Source: Microbacterium sp. p3-SID336
GTDB lineage: Bacteria; Actinomycetota; Actinomycetes; Actinomycetales; Microbacteriaceae
Assembly (NCBI RefSeq): GCF_025143365.1
Contig: NZ_JALXPE010000018.1
Coordinates: 1-64,000, forward strand
Direction of reading: 5' to 3'
Length of the DNA stretch: 64,000 nt
Part shown: positions 1 to 9,546 of the stretch, piece by piece
Numbering within the stretch: position 1 is the first letter of the stretch
How the letters are laid out: the number at the start of each line of letters is the position of its first letter
The notes under the pieces: model-generated
What the model saw: only the letters and a program-made list of their open reading frames with translations
What the model was told of the DNA's origin: nothing
The model's database searches: none
Translations under genes and position numbers: made by a program

Positions 1-13
1 CGGGCCGGGAAGC

Positions 14-847
14 TCAGGCCGCGGCGTCGCGGGGCAGTGCGGACCCCGTCACCGCGTGCGGCGCGACGCGACCGCGGATGAAGAGCAGCAGGATCAGTCC
101 GGTGACGATGACGGCGATGTTGCCGAGTCCGGCGATCGCCGACAGCGGCCCCTCCACGCGGTGCTCCGCCCAGAGGAAGATGCTGGGGTCGGTGCTGGCG
201 TGCAGCAGGATCGGCGCGACGATGGTGCCCGTCACCCGCATCGCGAGATACATGCAGATGCCGAACGCGAACGTGTAGACGAGCTGCAGCAGTGTCGCGG
301 GCAGCGACTGACCGGACAGCAGGTTGCCCGCGTGGAGACCGGCGAACACGGCGGACGAGACCACGGCGACCACGATCTCGCGATACCCCGCCCGACGCAG
401 CAGCACGACCACGACACCCCGCGTGAGCACCTCTTCCGCGAAGCCGATCAGCACACCGGCCAGCAGCCAGGTCGCGACGACCGTGAACCCGGTCGCGCCG
501 TAGTCGATGGTCGCGAACCGGAGGAGGTTGAACAGCAGCACGACGACGACCGCGATCCACATCCACCCGGAGCCGCGGATCGGCTGCCGACCGAACACCT
601 CTCCCCACCAGCCGACCGAGGCGAGGAAGCCCAGCAGCAGCAGCGCCCCCACCACGAGCGGCAGGACGTACAGCACGAGGATGCCGACGGCGCTCCCCGG
701 GTCGTCGAGCCCGGCCGCCATGGGGGCGAACAGCAGAGACAGCGCCTGGTAGAGCACGAAGTAGACGGCGGCGAGGAGCAGCGCCCGCCACCAGCCGCCT
801 CGCTCCCAGAACCGGGTCCAGCGGCTGGCATCAGCGATCGGAGACAT
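14..847 (-). CDS. CPBP-family intramembrane metalloprotease
   Basis: Polytopic membrane protein of 277 residues with about seven hydrophobic segments. The three CPBP (Abi/CAAX-protease) motifs are visible: EEVLTR around residues 138-143, FAGLH (F168, H172) and HASTD (H216, D220), which form the intramembrane metal site. The family includes prenyl-protein proteases and bacteriocin-immunity proteins; the substrate here is unknown. The start at 847 is preferred over an upstream in-frame start at 901 because GAGGAG lies four bases before it. It stands alone, divergent from the next gene, and its stop is 14 bases from the window edge. Confidence 0.85.
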   Translation of the reverse strand: MSPIADASRWTRFWERGGWWRALLLAAVYFVLYQALSLLFAPMAAGLDDPGSAVGILVLYVLPLVVGALLLLGFLASVGWWGEVFGRQPIRGSGWMWIAVVVVLLFNLLRFATIDYGATGFTVVATWLLAGVLIGFAEEVLTRGVVVVLLRRAGYREIVVAVVSSAVFAGLHAGNLLSGQSLPATLLQLVYTFAFGICMYLAMRVTGTIVAPILLHASTDPSIFLWAEHRVEGPLSAIAGLGNIAVIVTGLILLLFIRGRVAPHAVTGSALPRDAAA

Positions 848-998
848 GCGGCTCCTCGGGTCGGGGGCAGGGGCGCCTTCAGTGTGACGTACTCCGGCCA
901 CCGCCGTCCAACATCAGGCCGTGGGTGTCAAGGCCCTCGGCCCCGGTGCACCCGCTCGCGACACTGAGGGTCCGCACAGCCGACGAATGGAGTTCCTC

Positions 999-1157
999 AT
1001 GTCAGATCCGCGCAGCACCTCCGACGGCGACGCCGGCGAGGTCGAGGCCCTCGGCGCCGACCCCGATTTCCCCACCACCGACCACGACCCCGAACCCGAC
1101 CGCCTCCCGTCCGTGGACGGCGAGGACGACGACGTCGACGTCGCAGACCTGCCCTGA
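999..1157 (+). CDS. Small acidic hypothetical protein (52 aa)
   Basis: A very acidic 52-residue protein rich in Asp, Glu and Pro, ending in a DGEDDDVDVADLP-type tail. I recognise no family. GGAG lies six bases before the ATG at 999, which is preferred to the in-frame ATG at 987 and to starts further upstream. It is divergent from the CPBP protease and convergent with the drug exporter, and a strong hairpin follows its stop. Small acidic proteins of this kind are commonly annotated in Microbacterium, but the function is unknown. Confidence 0.55.
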   Translation: MSDPRSTSDGDAGEVEALGADPDFPTTDHDPEPDRLPSVDGEDDDVDVADLP

Positions 1158-1170
1158 CCGCACGTCGAGT

Positions 1171-1207
1171 TCACGGGCACCGGCCCGTTCCGGGTCGGTG
1201 CCCGTGA
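1171..1207. terminator. Bidirectional hairpin terminator
   Basis: Perfect 12-bp inverted repeat TCACGGGCACCG / CGGTGCCCGTGA at 1171-1182 and 1196-1207 with a GC-rich loop, between two convergent genes. There is no U tract, as is usual for actinobacterial terminators. Confidence 0.75.
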
Positions 1208-1246
1208 CCGTGCCTGCTCTGCGGCGTCTCGGGCCGCCGGACGAAC

Positions 1247-3555
<2,309 letters not shown>

Positions 3556-3557
3556 AG

Positions 3558-3573
3558 AGTGCAAGTTTGCACT
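3558..3573. promoter_or_regulatory. Probable TetR operator
   Basis: Perfect palindrome AGTGCAA-GT-TTGCACT ending two bases before the tetR ATG. A further short palindrome, AGTGCACT, sits at 3585-3592, giving repeated TGCAC half-sites as expected for an autoregulated TetR/exporter pair. Binding by this repressor is inferred. Confidence 0.7.
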
Positions 3574-3669
3574 TTCAAGCTTGGAGTGCACTGTGAGTCC
3601 TGGATCGGTGCCAGAAGAAATCGATTCCGACGAATTCGTGACATTCGATGCGCGGCGTGCGTCTTAGTG

Positions 3670-3689
3670 GTGTCGTGAGAACACGACAC
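3670..3689. promoter_or_regulatory. Perfect 20-bp palindrome upstream of the Asp23 operon
   Basis: GTGTCGTG-AGAA-CACGACAC, eight-base arms around four bases, 40 bases before the first Asp23 gene. It could be an operator or a leader hairpin. It is the only strong structure in the 174-base gap between tetR and the operon. Confidence 0.5.
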
Positions 3690-3729
3690 GCGCACACGCG
3701 GCGCGGACACACGGAAGAAGGAGCGTGAG

Positions 3730-4170
3730 ATGGCGAACGTGACTGGGGGCACCCAGCCCAAGGCTCAGGTCGTCCCGACGGCGCAGACGGCGGCGGTGGG
3801 CAAGACCACGATCGAGGATGCGGTGGTCGCCAAGATCGCCGGCATCGCGGCCAGGGAGGTTCCCGGCGTCTACGCGCTCGGAGGCGGCGCCGCGCGGATG
3901 ATGGGAGCGATCCGCGACGCACTCAACACGACCGACCTCGCGCAGGGCGTGAGCGTCGAAGTCGGAGAGACCCAGGTCGCGGTTGACGTGACGATCGTCG
4001 CCGAGTACCCGGTGTCGCTGCAGAAGGTCGCCGATGAGGTGCGCACGGCGATCCACCGCGCCATGGTGGAGCTGGTCGGCATGGACGTCGCCGAGATCAA
4101 CGTCAGCGTGAACGACGTGCACCTCCCCTCGGACGACGACTCCGAGGCCGAGGAGGCGCGAGTCCAGTGA
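3730..4170 (+). CDS. Asp23/Gls24 family envelope stress protein
   Basis: A 146-residue Asp23/Gls24 domain protein. The pattern KTTIEDAVVAKIAGIAAREV (about residues 25-44), then VYALGGG and the alternating VSVEVGE...VAVDVTIVAEYPVSL strands followed by the VRTAIHRAMVELVGMDVAEINVSVNDV tail, is the full family fold. Asp23 proteins sit under the membrane, anchored by AmaP, and respond to cell-wall stress in Firmicutes. AAGGAG precedes the ATG. First gene of a tightly overlapping operon running to 6136; its stop overlaps the next start as GTGA. Confidence 0.9.
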   Translation: MANVTGGTQPKAQVVPTAQTAAVGKTTIEDAVVAKIAGIAAREVPGVYALGGGAARMMGAIRDALNTTDLAQGVSVEVGETQVAVDVTIVAEYPVSLQKVADEVRTAIHRAMVELVGMDVAEINVSVNDVHLPSDDDSEAEEARVQ

Positions 4171-4358
4171 ACGCCTCGGTGATCGGCGGCGCTGCGGCCG
4201 CGGCTCTCGCACTGACCTGGATCGCGCTGGGCTTCTGGGCGTTCCTGCTCGTGCTCCTCGCGATGCTCGTCGGCGCCGCCGTCGGCCGCATCGTCGACGG
4301 TCGCCTCGACGTGCGCGCGCTCGCCGAGGTCATGCGCGGACGGCGCTCGTCGTCATGA
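4167..4358 (+). CDS. Small membrane protein, DUF2273-like
   Basis: A 63-residue protein with one long hydrophobic stretch (about residues 6-40) broken by a Gly/Trp turn, possibly a helical hairpin, then GRIVDGRLDVRALAEVMRGRR. Small DUF2273-type membrane proteins commonly lie between Asp23 and AmaP genes, and this one sits exactly there. GTG start overlaps the preceding stop by four bases and its own stop overlaps the next ATG (ATGA). Likely part of the membrane anchor of the Asp23 layer; this role is inferred. Confidence 0.75.
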   Translation: MNASVIGGAAAAALALTWIALGFWAFLLVLLAMLVGAAVGRIVDGRLDVRALAEVMRGRRSSS

Positions 4359-4696
4359 GCATCGGGCGTGCGCCGGCGTCGACGGTGGTGGCGGGGGCCA
4401 CCGCCGTCGATGCCAGAGCACTGCAGCGCCTCGCTCACGGACTCGTCCGAGACGCCGCGGGAGTGGCGCTCGACGACGTGTCGGTGCAGCTCGGTGATCA
4501 GCGCGGCGACCTGCGGGTGTCGGTATCGGTGCCCGTGGCCCTGGGGGGCGCCGCGGGAACGACCCTGGCCGAGCGCGGCGACAGCCTGCGGGACGCGGTC
4601 GTGCGCGGCATGCGCGACCTCGCCGCACGTCGGGTCGGAGCGGTCGACGTGCACTACACGGGGGTCCGCCGGAGCAGGGGAAGGAGAGTGGCATGA
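4355..4696 (+). CDS. Asp23-like envelope stress protein
   Basis: A 113-residue second Asp23-related protein: ARALQRLAHGLVRDAAGV, a strand pair around VQLGDQRGDLRVSVSVPVAL, then a helix and a final VDVHYTGV strand, matching the family core but shorter and more diverged than the protein at 3730. Arg-rich C-terminal tail. Flanked by four-base ATGA overlaps on both sides, so it is translationally coupled within the operon. Probably forms mixed assemblies with the other Asp23 paralogues (inference). Confidence 0.75.
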   Translation: MSIGRAPASTVVAGATAVDARALQRLAHGLVRDAAGVALDDVSVQLGDQRGDLRVSVSVPVALGGAAGTTLAERGDSLRDAVVRGMRDLAARRVGAVDVHYTGVRRSRGRRVA

Positions 4697-5256
4697 CCAC
4701 GCAGCTCACGTCACGCCGCGTGCTGCGGCGGGAGACGCGGTCGTCGCGCACGCTGCCAGCCGTGGTGTTCGCCACCGCACTGCTGCTCGTGCTGCTGATC
4801 GTGCTCGGTGCGGGCGTCGCGGGGATGCTCGATCCCGGCGCCAGACTCACGGTCGATGCCGTGGTGGCGGGGGCCGCCATGGTCGCCGCGATCCCCGTGG
4901 TCGCGATCGGCGCCGGTCTGGTGGCGACGGCGCTCGCCGCGGTGCTGCTCGCCCTGGCGTTCGCGCCGGGCCGCAGGGCTCGACGGGCGCGGCTCACCCC
5001 GCGCTCGGGTGTCGTCGTCGACGACGGGGTGCTCGCGGATGCGATCGCCGACGGGGTCGCCCGGCGCACGGGCGTGCCCCGCGGCCGCGTCTCCGTGACC
5101 ATCGGACGCCGCACGGCATCGGTGCGGATCACGCCGACCAGCGGCGTCCCGGTCGACCCGCAGGCAGGGGCCGACGCGGCCACGGCGGTGCTCGCCGAGA
5201 TCGGCTTCGCGCTCGCGGCGCGGGTGCACGTCGCACGAGAGGGAGTGATCGGATGA
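4693..5256 (+). CDS. DUF6286-like membrane protein of the Asp23 operon
   Basis: A 187-residue protein with two membrane helices (about 23-45 and 55-95, the second long or double), a basic GRRARRARL linker, and a C-terminal soluble domain with alternating strands (GRVSVTIGRRTASVRITPTSGV). This architecture, a two-helix anchor plus small alpha/beta domain in an Asp23 operon, matches the DUF6286 class found in actinobacteria. ATGA overlaps at both ends. Function is unknown; a structural partner of AmaP/Asp23 is the best guess. Confidence 0.7.
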   Translation: MTTQLTSRRVLRRETRSSRTLPAVVFATALLLVLLIVLGAGVAGMLDPGARLTVDAVVAGAAMVAAIPVVAIGAGLVATALAAVLLALAFAPGRRARRARLTPRSGVVVDDGVLADAIADGVARRTGVPRGRVSVTIGRRTASVRITPTSGVPVDPQAGADAATAVLAEIGFALAARVHVAREGVIG

Positions 5257-5948
5257 GGAGCAACGGGAGTGTGCTGAACCGCCTGGTGCTGCTTCTCGGC
5301 GGCCTCGTGCTGCTGGTCGCGGGCGTCGCGCTGGTCACGGGCGGCGTGCGCGCAGCGGGGCTTCTGCCCGCGTCGCTCGCCGATGCGGCTGCCGAGGGCG
5401 AACGCCTGCTGGCGCGTGCGGTTGACACGGGCATCGGGCTCGCGGCCATCGGGGGTGTCGCGGCGCTTCCGGTCGCGGCGGCCGTGGCGGCTCTCGTGGT
5501 GGCCGTGCTGCTGCTGTGGTTCGTCCTGACGCGAGGCCGCTCCAGGACGAGGGAGGTGGTGCGGCTCGTCGGCCCGCACGGGCGCACCACGATCGACCGG
5601 AGCGTGGCAGACGGGGTGCTCGCGGCGCCCCTGGCCGCGCGATCCGACGTCGTGTCCGCTCGTGCCGTCGCGCGGCGCACGGGTCGGGGCACCGTGATCG
5701 GGCTCGTCGTGTCACCGCGGAAGGGGGCGGCTCTGGGGGCCGTCCTCGCGGCGGCGGACGACGCGGTGGCGGAATGGGACGCCCTGCTCGGCACTCCGGT
5801 GCCCCTGGTGCTGCACGTCGCGGATCGCGGGTGGCGCGAGGTGTTCGCGCCCAGGCAGAGGATGCGCCGGTCGCTGGCCGGTGAGGGTGTCGCGGAGAGC
5901 CCGCGGAGCACCCGTTCGTCGTCGACCCCGAAGGCCGGGGTCGCATGA
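5253..5948 (+). CDS. AmaP-like Asp23 membrane-anchor protein
   Basis: A 231-residue protein starting at the ATG that overlaps the previous stop (ATGA at 5253). Two N-terminal helices (about 9-32 and 65-92) separated by a short extracytoplasmic loop are followed by a cytoplasmic Asp23-like alpha/beta domain. This is the topology of AmaP, which tethers Asp23 to the membrane. The C-terminus is Ser/Arg-rich and flexible. A longer in-frame reading extends far upstream but runs through three genes and is rejected. Confidence 0.72.
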   Translation: MRSNGSVLNRLVLLLGGLVLLVAGVALVTGGVRAAGLLPASLADAAAEGERLLARAVDTGIGLAAIGGVAALPVAAAVAALVVAVLLLWFVLTRGRSRTREVVRLVGPHGRTTIDRSVADGVLAAPLAARSDVVSARAVARRTGRGTVIGLVVSPRKGAALGAVLAAADDAVAEWDALLGTPVPLVLHVADRGWREVFAPRQRMRRSLAGEGVAESPRSTRSSSTPKAGVA

Positions 5949-5962
5949 GGAGAGGAGACGCC

Positions 5963-6136
5963 ATGAGCGCCGAGAACAAGATCAAGGCTGCAGCCGAGAA
6001 GGTCGCCGGCAAGGCGAAGGAGGTCGTCGGCGAGGTCGTGGACAACGACAAGCTGGTCGCCGAGGGCAAGGCCGAGCAGGCGAAGGGCGACGTGCGGAAC
6101 GCGGCCGAGGATGTCAAGGACACGTTCACGAAGTGA
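5963..6136 (+). CDS. CsbD-family stress protein
   Basis: A 57-residue, highly charged Lys/Glu/Ala-rich protein with the CsbD pattern: ENKIKAAAEKVAGKAKEVVG, then DNDKLVAEGKAEQAKGDVRN. CsbD proteins belong to the general stress response in Bacillus and are natively flexible, with unknown mechanism. The ATG at 5963 has GAGGAG-type sequence just before it; a slightly longer reading from 5945 lacks a good site. Last gene of the Asp23 operon, followed by a strong terminator. Confidence 0.88.
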   Translation: MSAENKIKAAAEKVAGKAKEVVGEVVDNDKLVAEGKAEQAKGDVRNAAEDVKDTFTK

Positions 6137-6145
6137 CGCCGTAGG

Positions 6146-6180
6146 CGGAGGGGACGGCCCGGACAGGGACGTCCCCTCCG
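6146..6180 (+). terminator. Terminator of the Asp23-CsbD operon
   Basis: Perfect 11-bp stem CGGAGGGGACG / CGTCCCCTCCG at 6146-6156 and 6170-6180, ten bases after the csbD stop and before the ECF sigma gene. Confidence 0.75.
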
Positions 6181-6262
6181 GCGGGGACGGCAGGCGGGGT
6201 CCGATCCGACGCCGCGACGACTCCGAACCCGCGGTGGGAGTGCAGGAACGAAGGGTGGGGGA

Positions 6263-6829
6263 ATGGCAGCGGATCGCTATCGCGGGGCGCTCGAACAGGC
6301 GGGCGACCGCATCGTCGCCGGGCGCGCGATGGACGGCGACGTCGAGGCGTTCGCGGTGCTCGTCCGGAGGTACACGCCCATGATGCGCGCCTACTCGCAC
6401 CGCATGCTCAACGCCTCGTCCGAAGTGGACGACGTGGTGCAGGAGGCGTTCGTGACGGCCTGGCAGCGCTTCGGCGAACTGGACGACCCCACGAAGGTGA
6501 AGAGCTGGCTGATGCGGATCGTGAGCCGGAAGGCGGTCGACCGCATCCGCCGCGCCCGCCCGTCGGTCGACGTGACCGAGATCGACCGCCCCGCCCCGCT
6601 GCACACCTCGCCCTCGGCGGTCGTCGAGGTGCGCGAAGGAGTCGCGGCGCTCGGTGCAGCGCTGCGCGAACTGCCGGAGGCGCAGCGCGAGTGCTGGGTG
6701 CTGCGCGAGATGGCCGGCTACAGCTACGACGAGATCGCCGCCGAGCTCGGCATCCCCACCAGCACGGTGCGCGGACTGCTCTCGCGCGCGCGGAGCTCCC
6801 TGATCACGCGAATGGAGGGGTGGCGATGA
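6263..6829 (+). CDS. ECF-family RNA polymerase sigma factor
   Basis: A 188-residue group-4 sigma factor. Region 2 shows DVVQEAFVTAWQRF and WLMRIVSRKAVDRIRR; region 4 shows YSYDEIAAELGIPTSTVRG followed by LLSRARSSL. Regions 1 and 3 are absent, as in ECF factors. A G-rich site (GGTGGGGG) precedes the ATG. It overlaps the next gene by ATGA, and that product carries an Asp23-like domain. No classical zinc-binding anti-sigma gene is present in the operon. Regulation of the flanking envelope-stress genes is a reasonable inference. Confidence 0.93.
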   Translation: MAADRYRGALEQAGDRIVAGRAMDGDVEAFAVLVRRYTPMMRAYSHRMLNASSEVDDVVQEAFVTAWQRFGELDDPTKVKSWLMRIVSRKAVDRIRRARPSVDVTEIDRPAPLHTSPSAVVEVREGVAALGAALRELPEAQRECWVLREMAGYSYDEIAAELGIPTSTVRGLLSRARSSLITRMEGWR

Positions 6830-7428
6830 ACGACGGACACGAGAACCCGGAGCTGCAGGGGCTCGGTGTCGATCCGGCCGACCTCGACGGGCACACGATC
6901 GACGAGCTCACCGACTACCTGGAGTCAGGACGCGAGCCCCGCGTCGCGTCCATCGAGGAGTCGCCGGGGTGTCAGCTGGCGCTCGACGCCCTGGCGCGCC
7001 TGCACGGACTGGGTGGAGCGCTGATGGCGGCCGACACCGAAGCGGAGGGACCCGTCGACGACAGCTGGGTGGACCGGATCATCGGCAACATCGCCATGGA
7101 CGCCAGAGCAGGACGACCCATCCCGTTCGCGTCCGACGACGAGGCGGTGGAGCTGACGATCACCGAGGGTGCGGTGCGCGGACTGATCCGCGGGGCCGAA
7201 GAGGCCGTCCCCGGGCTGCTGGTCGGGCGCTGCCGCCTCGACGGCGACGTCTCCGTGCCCGGCGCTCCGGTGCGGGTGGAGATCGACGCGAGCGTGCTGC
7301 ACGGCACGCCGCTGCACGCGCTGGCGGACGGTCTGCGGACGGAGGTCGACGACCGCCTGCGTCGGCACACGGAGATGCAGATCGTGGCGATCGACGTCGC
7401 GATCAAGGACATCAGGGAGGTGTCGTGA
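6826..7428 (+). CDS. Asp23-like protein paired with the ECF sigma factor
   Basis: A 200-residue protein. The first ~75 residues are acidic and helical (DPADLDGHTIDELTDYLESG), and the C-terminal half, from about residue 100, is an Asp23/Gls24-like domain (VELTITEGAVRGLIRGAEEA and VVAIDVAIKDI-type strands). It is translationally coupled to the sigma gene by ATGA, the position normally held by an anti-sigma factor. No membrane helix or HxxxCxxC zinc motif is seen, so an anti-sigma role is only a hypothesis. The start is fixed by the overlap; longer readings enter the sigma gene. Confidence 0.7.
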   Translation: MNDGHENPELQGLGVDPADLDGHTIDELTDYLESGREPRVASIEESPGCQLALDALARLHGLGGALMAADTEAEGPVDDSWVDRIIGNIAMDARAGRPIPFASDDEAVELTITEGAVRGLIRGAEEAVPGLLVGRCRLDGDVSVPGAPVRVEIDASVLHGTPLHALADGLRTEVDDRLRRHTEMQIVAIDVAIKDIREVS

Positions 7429-7805
7429 TGTCGGAGCGACCTGCTGTCGACGGCGAGCAGCGCCGGGACCTGGCCCTGCGGATCGAGGCGCTGCTGCGGG
7501 AGGTGGACGGCGTCTGCGGCGTGTACCGCTCCGGGTCGCTCATCTCGAACCTGCTCAGGGCGGGCACGGCGGCTCTCGGCGGCACCCGTGGCGGCGAGCC
7601 CATCGTGTCCGTCGCGTCCGGGGCCGACGGGATCGCGGTCGAGGCGTCGATCGGCGTCGACGTGGGCGCGGCATCGGGCGCGATCCTGCGCGAGGCGCGG
7701 GGTGCTGTCGATGCGCTGCTGGCCGCCGAGGGACTGTCGCGGGAGAGCATCTCGCTGATCGTGGCGTACGTCCAGAGCGGGGGCGTCGCGGCGTCGGCCC
7801 GCTGA
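7428..7805 (+). CDS. Asp23-like protein
   Basis: A 125-residue protein with an N-terminal helix (GEQRRDLALRIEALLREVDGV), strands around EPIVSVASGADGIAVEASIGVD and a final helix-strand pair ending LIVAYVQ, the Asp23-like order. It shares one base with the previous stop (TGATG) and has GGGAGG seven bases before the ATG. Third gene of the sigma operon; it has no membrane segment. A role in sensing or assembly with the other Asp23 proteins is inferred. Confidence 0.62.
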   Translation: MSERPAVDGEQRRDLALRIEALLREVDGVCGVYRSGSLISNLLRAGTAALGGTRGGEPIVSVASGADGIAVEASIGVDVGAASGAILREARGAVDALLAAEGLSRESISLIVAYVQSGGVAASAR

Positions 7806-7872
7806 GGTGCGGACGCTCCCGCTGACAGCCGGCGTCGCCGGGTCGGGAGGCGGCATCCGGGTCGTCGGTTGG

Positions 7873-7920
7873 TTCCACTGAATCCGTCGCAACAGCCGCG
7901 CAACAGAGTGGAATCCGTCG
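7873..7920. promoter_or_regulatory. Paired repeats upstream of the APC permease
   Basis: Inverted repeat TTCCACT (7873-7879) / AGTGGAA (7907-7913), plus a direct repeat AATCCGTCG at 7881-7889 and 7912-7920. It lies just upstream of the permease promoter, so an operator is plausible. No regulator gene is adjacent. Confidence 0.4.
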
Positions 7921-7934
7921 TCCAGAGAAAAAGA

Positions 7935-7963
7935 TTGACGCGATAACGCAGGAGTCGTACTGT
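7935..7963 (+). promoter_or_regulatory. Leaderless promoter of the APC permease
   Basis: TTGACG (7935-7940), 17-base spacer, TACTGT (7958-7963). The predicted transcript start is at or within a base or two of the ATG at 7971, so the mRNA should be leaderless. Confidence 0.7.
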
Positions 7964-7970
7964 TCTGAGC

Positions 7971-9509
7971 ATGGCAACGACGCCCATTCACCTGGAACGA
8001 CCCGACGGCAAAGGATTGGCGGCAGGCACCCTCGGCCTGTGGGGATCCACCGTCATCGGTCTGGCCTCCACCGCCCCCGTCTACTCTCTCGTCGCGACCC
8101 TCGGCTTCGTGGTGCTCGCGGTCGGTGCGCAGGCCCCGATCGCCTTCATCATCGCCTTCGTGCCGATGCTGCTGATCGCCTTCGCGTACCGCGAGCTCAA
8201 TAACGCCGTGCCCGACTGCGGCACCACGTTCACGTGGGGCACCAAGGCGTTCGGCCCGTGGGTCGGCTGGATGGGCGGCTGGGGCGTCGCCGTGGCGGGC
8301 ATGGTCGTGCTGGCCAACCTCGCCCAGATCGCCTCCGTCTACTTCTGGTCCCTGATCGGCCAGGACCTGGAGAACAACGACTGGCGGGTCGTGCTGGTCG
8401 CCGTGCTGTTCATCGCCGCGATGACCTGGGTCAGCTGGCGTGGCGTGGAGATCGGTGAGCGCATCCAGAACGTGCTGCTGGCCATCCAGTACCTCGCCCT
8501 CGCGATCTTCGTGGTCGCCGCGCTGTGGCAGTTCTTCGCGGGCGACGCTCCCGACGCCACGCCGTTCTCCTGGGAGTGGCTCAACCCGTTCGGCTTCACC
8601 GACTGGTCCGGCTTCACCGAGGCGATCCTGCTGGCGCTGTTCATCTACTGGGGCTGGGACACGTGCCTGGCCCTGAACGAGGAGACCAAGGACCCCAAGC
8701 GCATCCCCGGCCGTGCCGCGGTGCTGACCTGCGTCATCCTGCTCGTCACCTACGTCGCGGTCACCATCGCCGCGATGATGTACGCCGGACTCGGCGAGGA
8801 CGGCACCGGGCTCGGCAATGAGGCCAACGCCGACGACTTCTTCCTCGCCATCAAGGACGGGCTGCTCGGTCCGTTCGGCTGGGTGCTCGTGGTCTCTGTC
8901 ATCATCTCCGCGATCTCCTCGACGCAGACGACGATACTGCCGACCGCCCGCGGCACGCTCGCGATGGGCGTCTACCGGGCGCTCCCGGCGAAGTTCAAGG
9001 AGGTGCACCCCGTCTACAGGACGCCGTCCTTCTCGACCATCGTGATGGGCGTCGTGGCCTCGCTGTACTACGTCGGCATGACTCTGATCAGCGACAACAT
9101 CCTGCAGGACTCGATCCTGTCGCTGGGGCTCGCGATCGCCTTCTACTACGCGATCACCGGTTTCGCGTGCGTGTGGTACTTCCGCGCCGACCTGTTCCGC
9201 TCGGCCCGCGACTTCTTCTTCAAGGGGCTGTTCCCGCTCCTCGGAGCGGTCCTGCTGACCGGCGCGTTCGTGCAGTCGGCGATCGACATGTGGGACGTCG
9301 ACTACGGATACACCGTGCTGTTCGGCATCGGCGGGACGTTCGTGATCGGCATCGGATCGCTCGCGGTCGGACTGCTGCTGATGCTGCTGTGGTACCTCTT
9401 CCCGCGCTCGAAGCGGTTCTTCCGCGGCGAGAGTCTCAACCGCGAGACCGAGGTCATGGTGCCGGAGGATCCGGGGGTGCTGATCCGCTCCGTCGACGGC
9501 GGCATCTGA
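7971..9509 (+). CDS. APC-superfamily amino acid permease
   Basis: A 512-residue integral membrane protein with about 12 helices. The N-terminal GLWGSTVIGLASTAPVYSLV segment is the helix-1 substrate-site region of APC amino acid/polyamine transporters, and WGTKAFGPWVGWMGGWGV and the LNEETKDPKRIPGRA loop are also typical. It is predicted to move amino acids or amines with cations; the substrate is unknown. Single-gene transcript with a strong sigma-70 promoter ending at the start codon. Confidence 0.88.
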   Translation: MATTPIHLERPDGKGLAAGTLGLWGSTVIGLASTAPVYSLVATLGFVVLAVGAQAPIAFIIAFVPMLLIAFAYRELNNAVPDCGTTFTWGTKAFGPWVGWMGGWGVAVAGMVVLANLAQIASVYFWSLIGQDLENNDWRVVLVAVLFIAAMTWVSWRGVEIGERIQNVLLAIQYLALAIFVVAALWQFFAGDAPDATPFSWEWLNPFGFTDWSGFTEAILLALFIYWGWDTCLALNEETKDPKRIPGRAAVLTCVILLVTYVAVTIAAMMYAGLGEDGTGLGNEANADDFFLAIKDGLLGPFGWVLVVSVIISAISSTQTTILPTARGTLAMGVYRALPAKFKEVHPVYRTPSFSTIVMGVVASLYYVGMTLISDNILQDSILSLGLAIAFYYAITGFACVWYFRADLFRSARDFFFKGLFPLLGAVLLTGAFVQSAIDMWDVDYGYTVLFGIGGTFVIGIGSLAVGLLLMLLWYLFPRSKRFFRGESLNRETEVMVPEDPGVLIRSVDGGI

Positions 9510-9534
9510 GGCGGGCGCGCAACGAGGCTTGTCC

Positions 9535-9540
9535 TAGGCT
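9535..9540 (+). promoter_or_regulatory. -10 element of truA, leaderless
   Basis: TAGGCT followed by exactly six bases and the GTG start. The same TAGGCT-N6-GTG arrangement is found at acpS and at the methyltransferase gene in this window. Confidence 0.55.
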
Positions 9541-9546
9541 GGCCTC

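Noticed and set aside
3730..7805. Prophage or mobile element carrying the Asp23 genes
   Set aside because: No integrase, transposase, att-like repeats or change in base composition; the operon overlaps look native.
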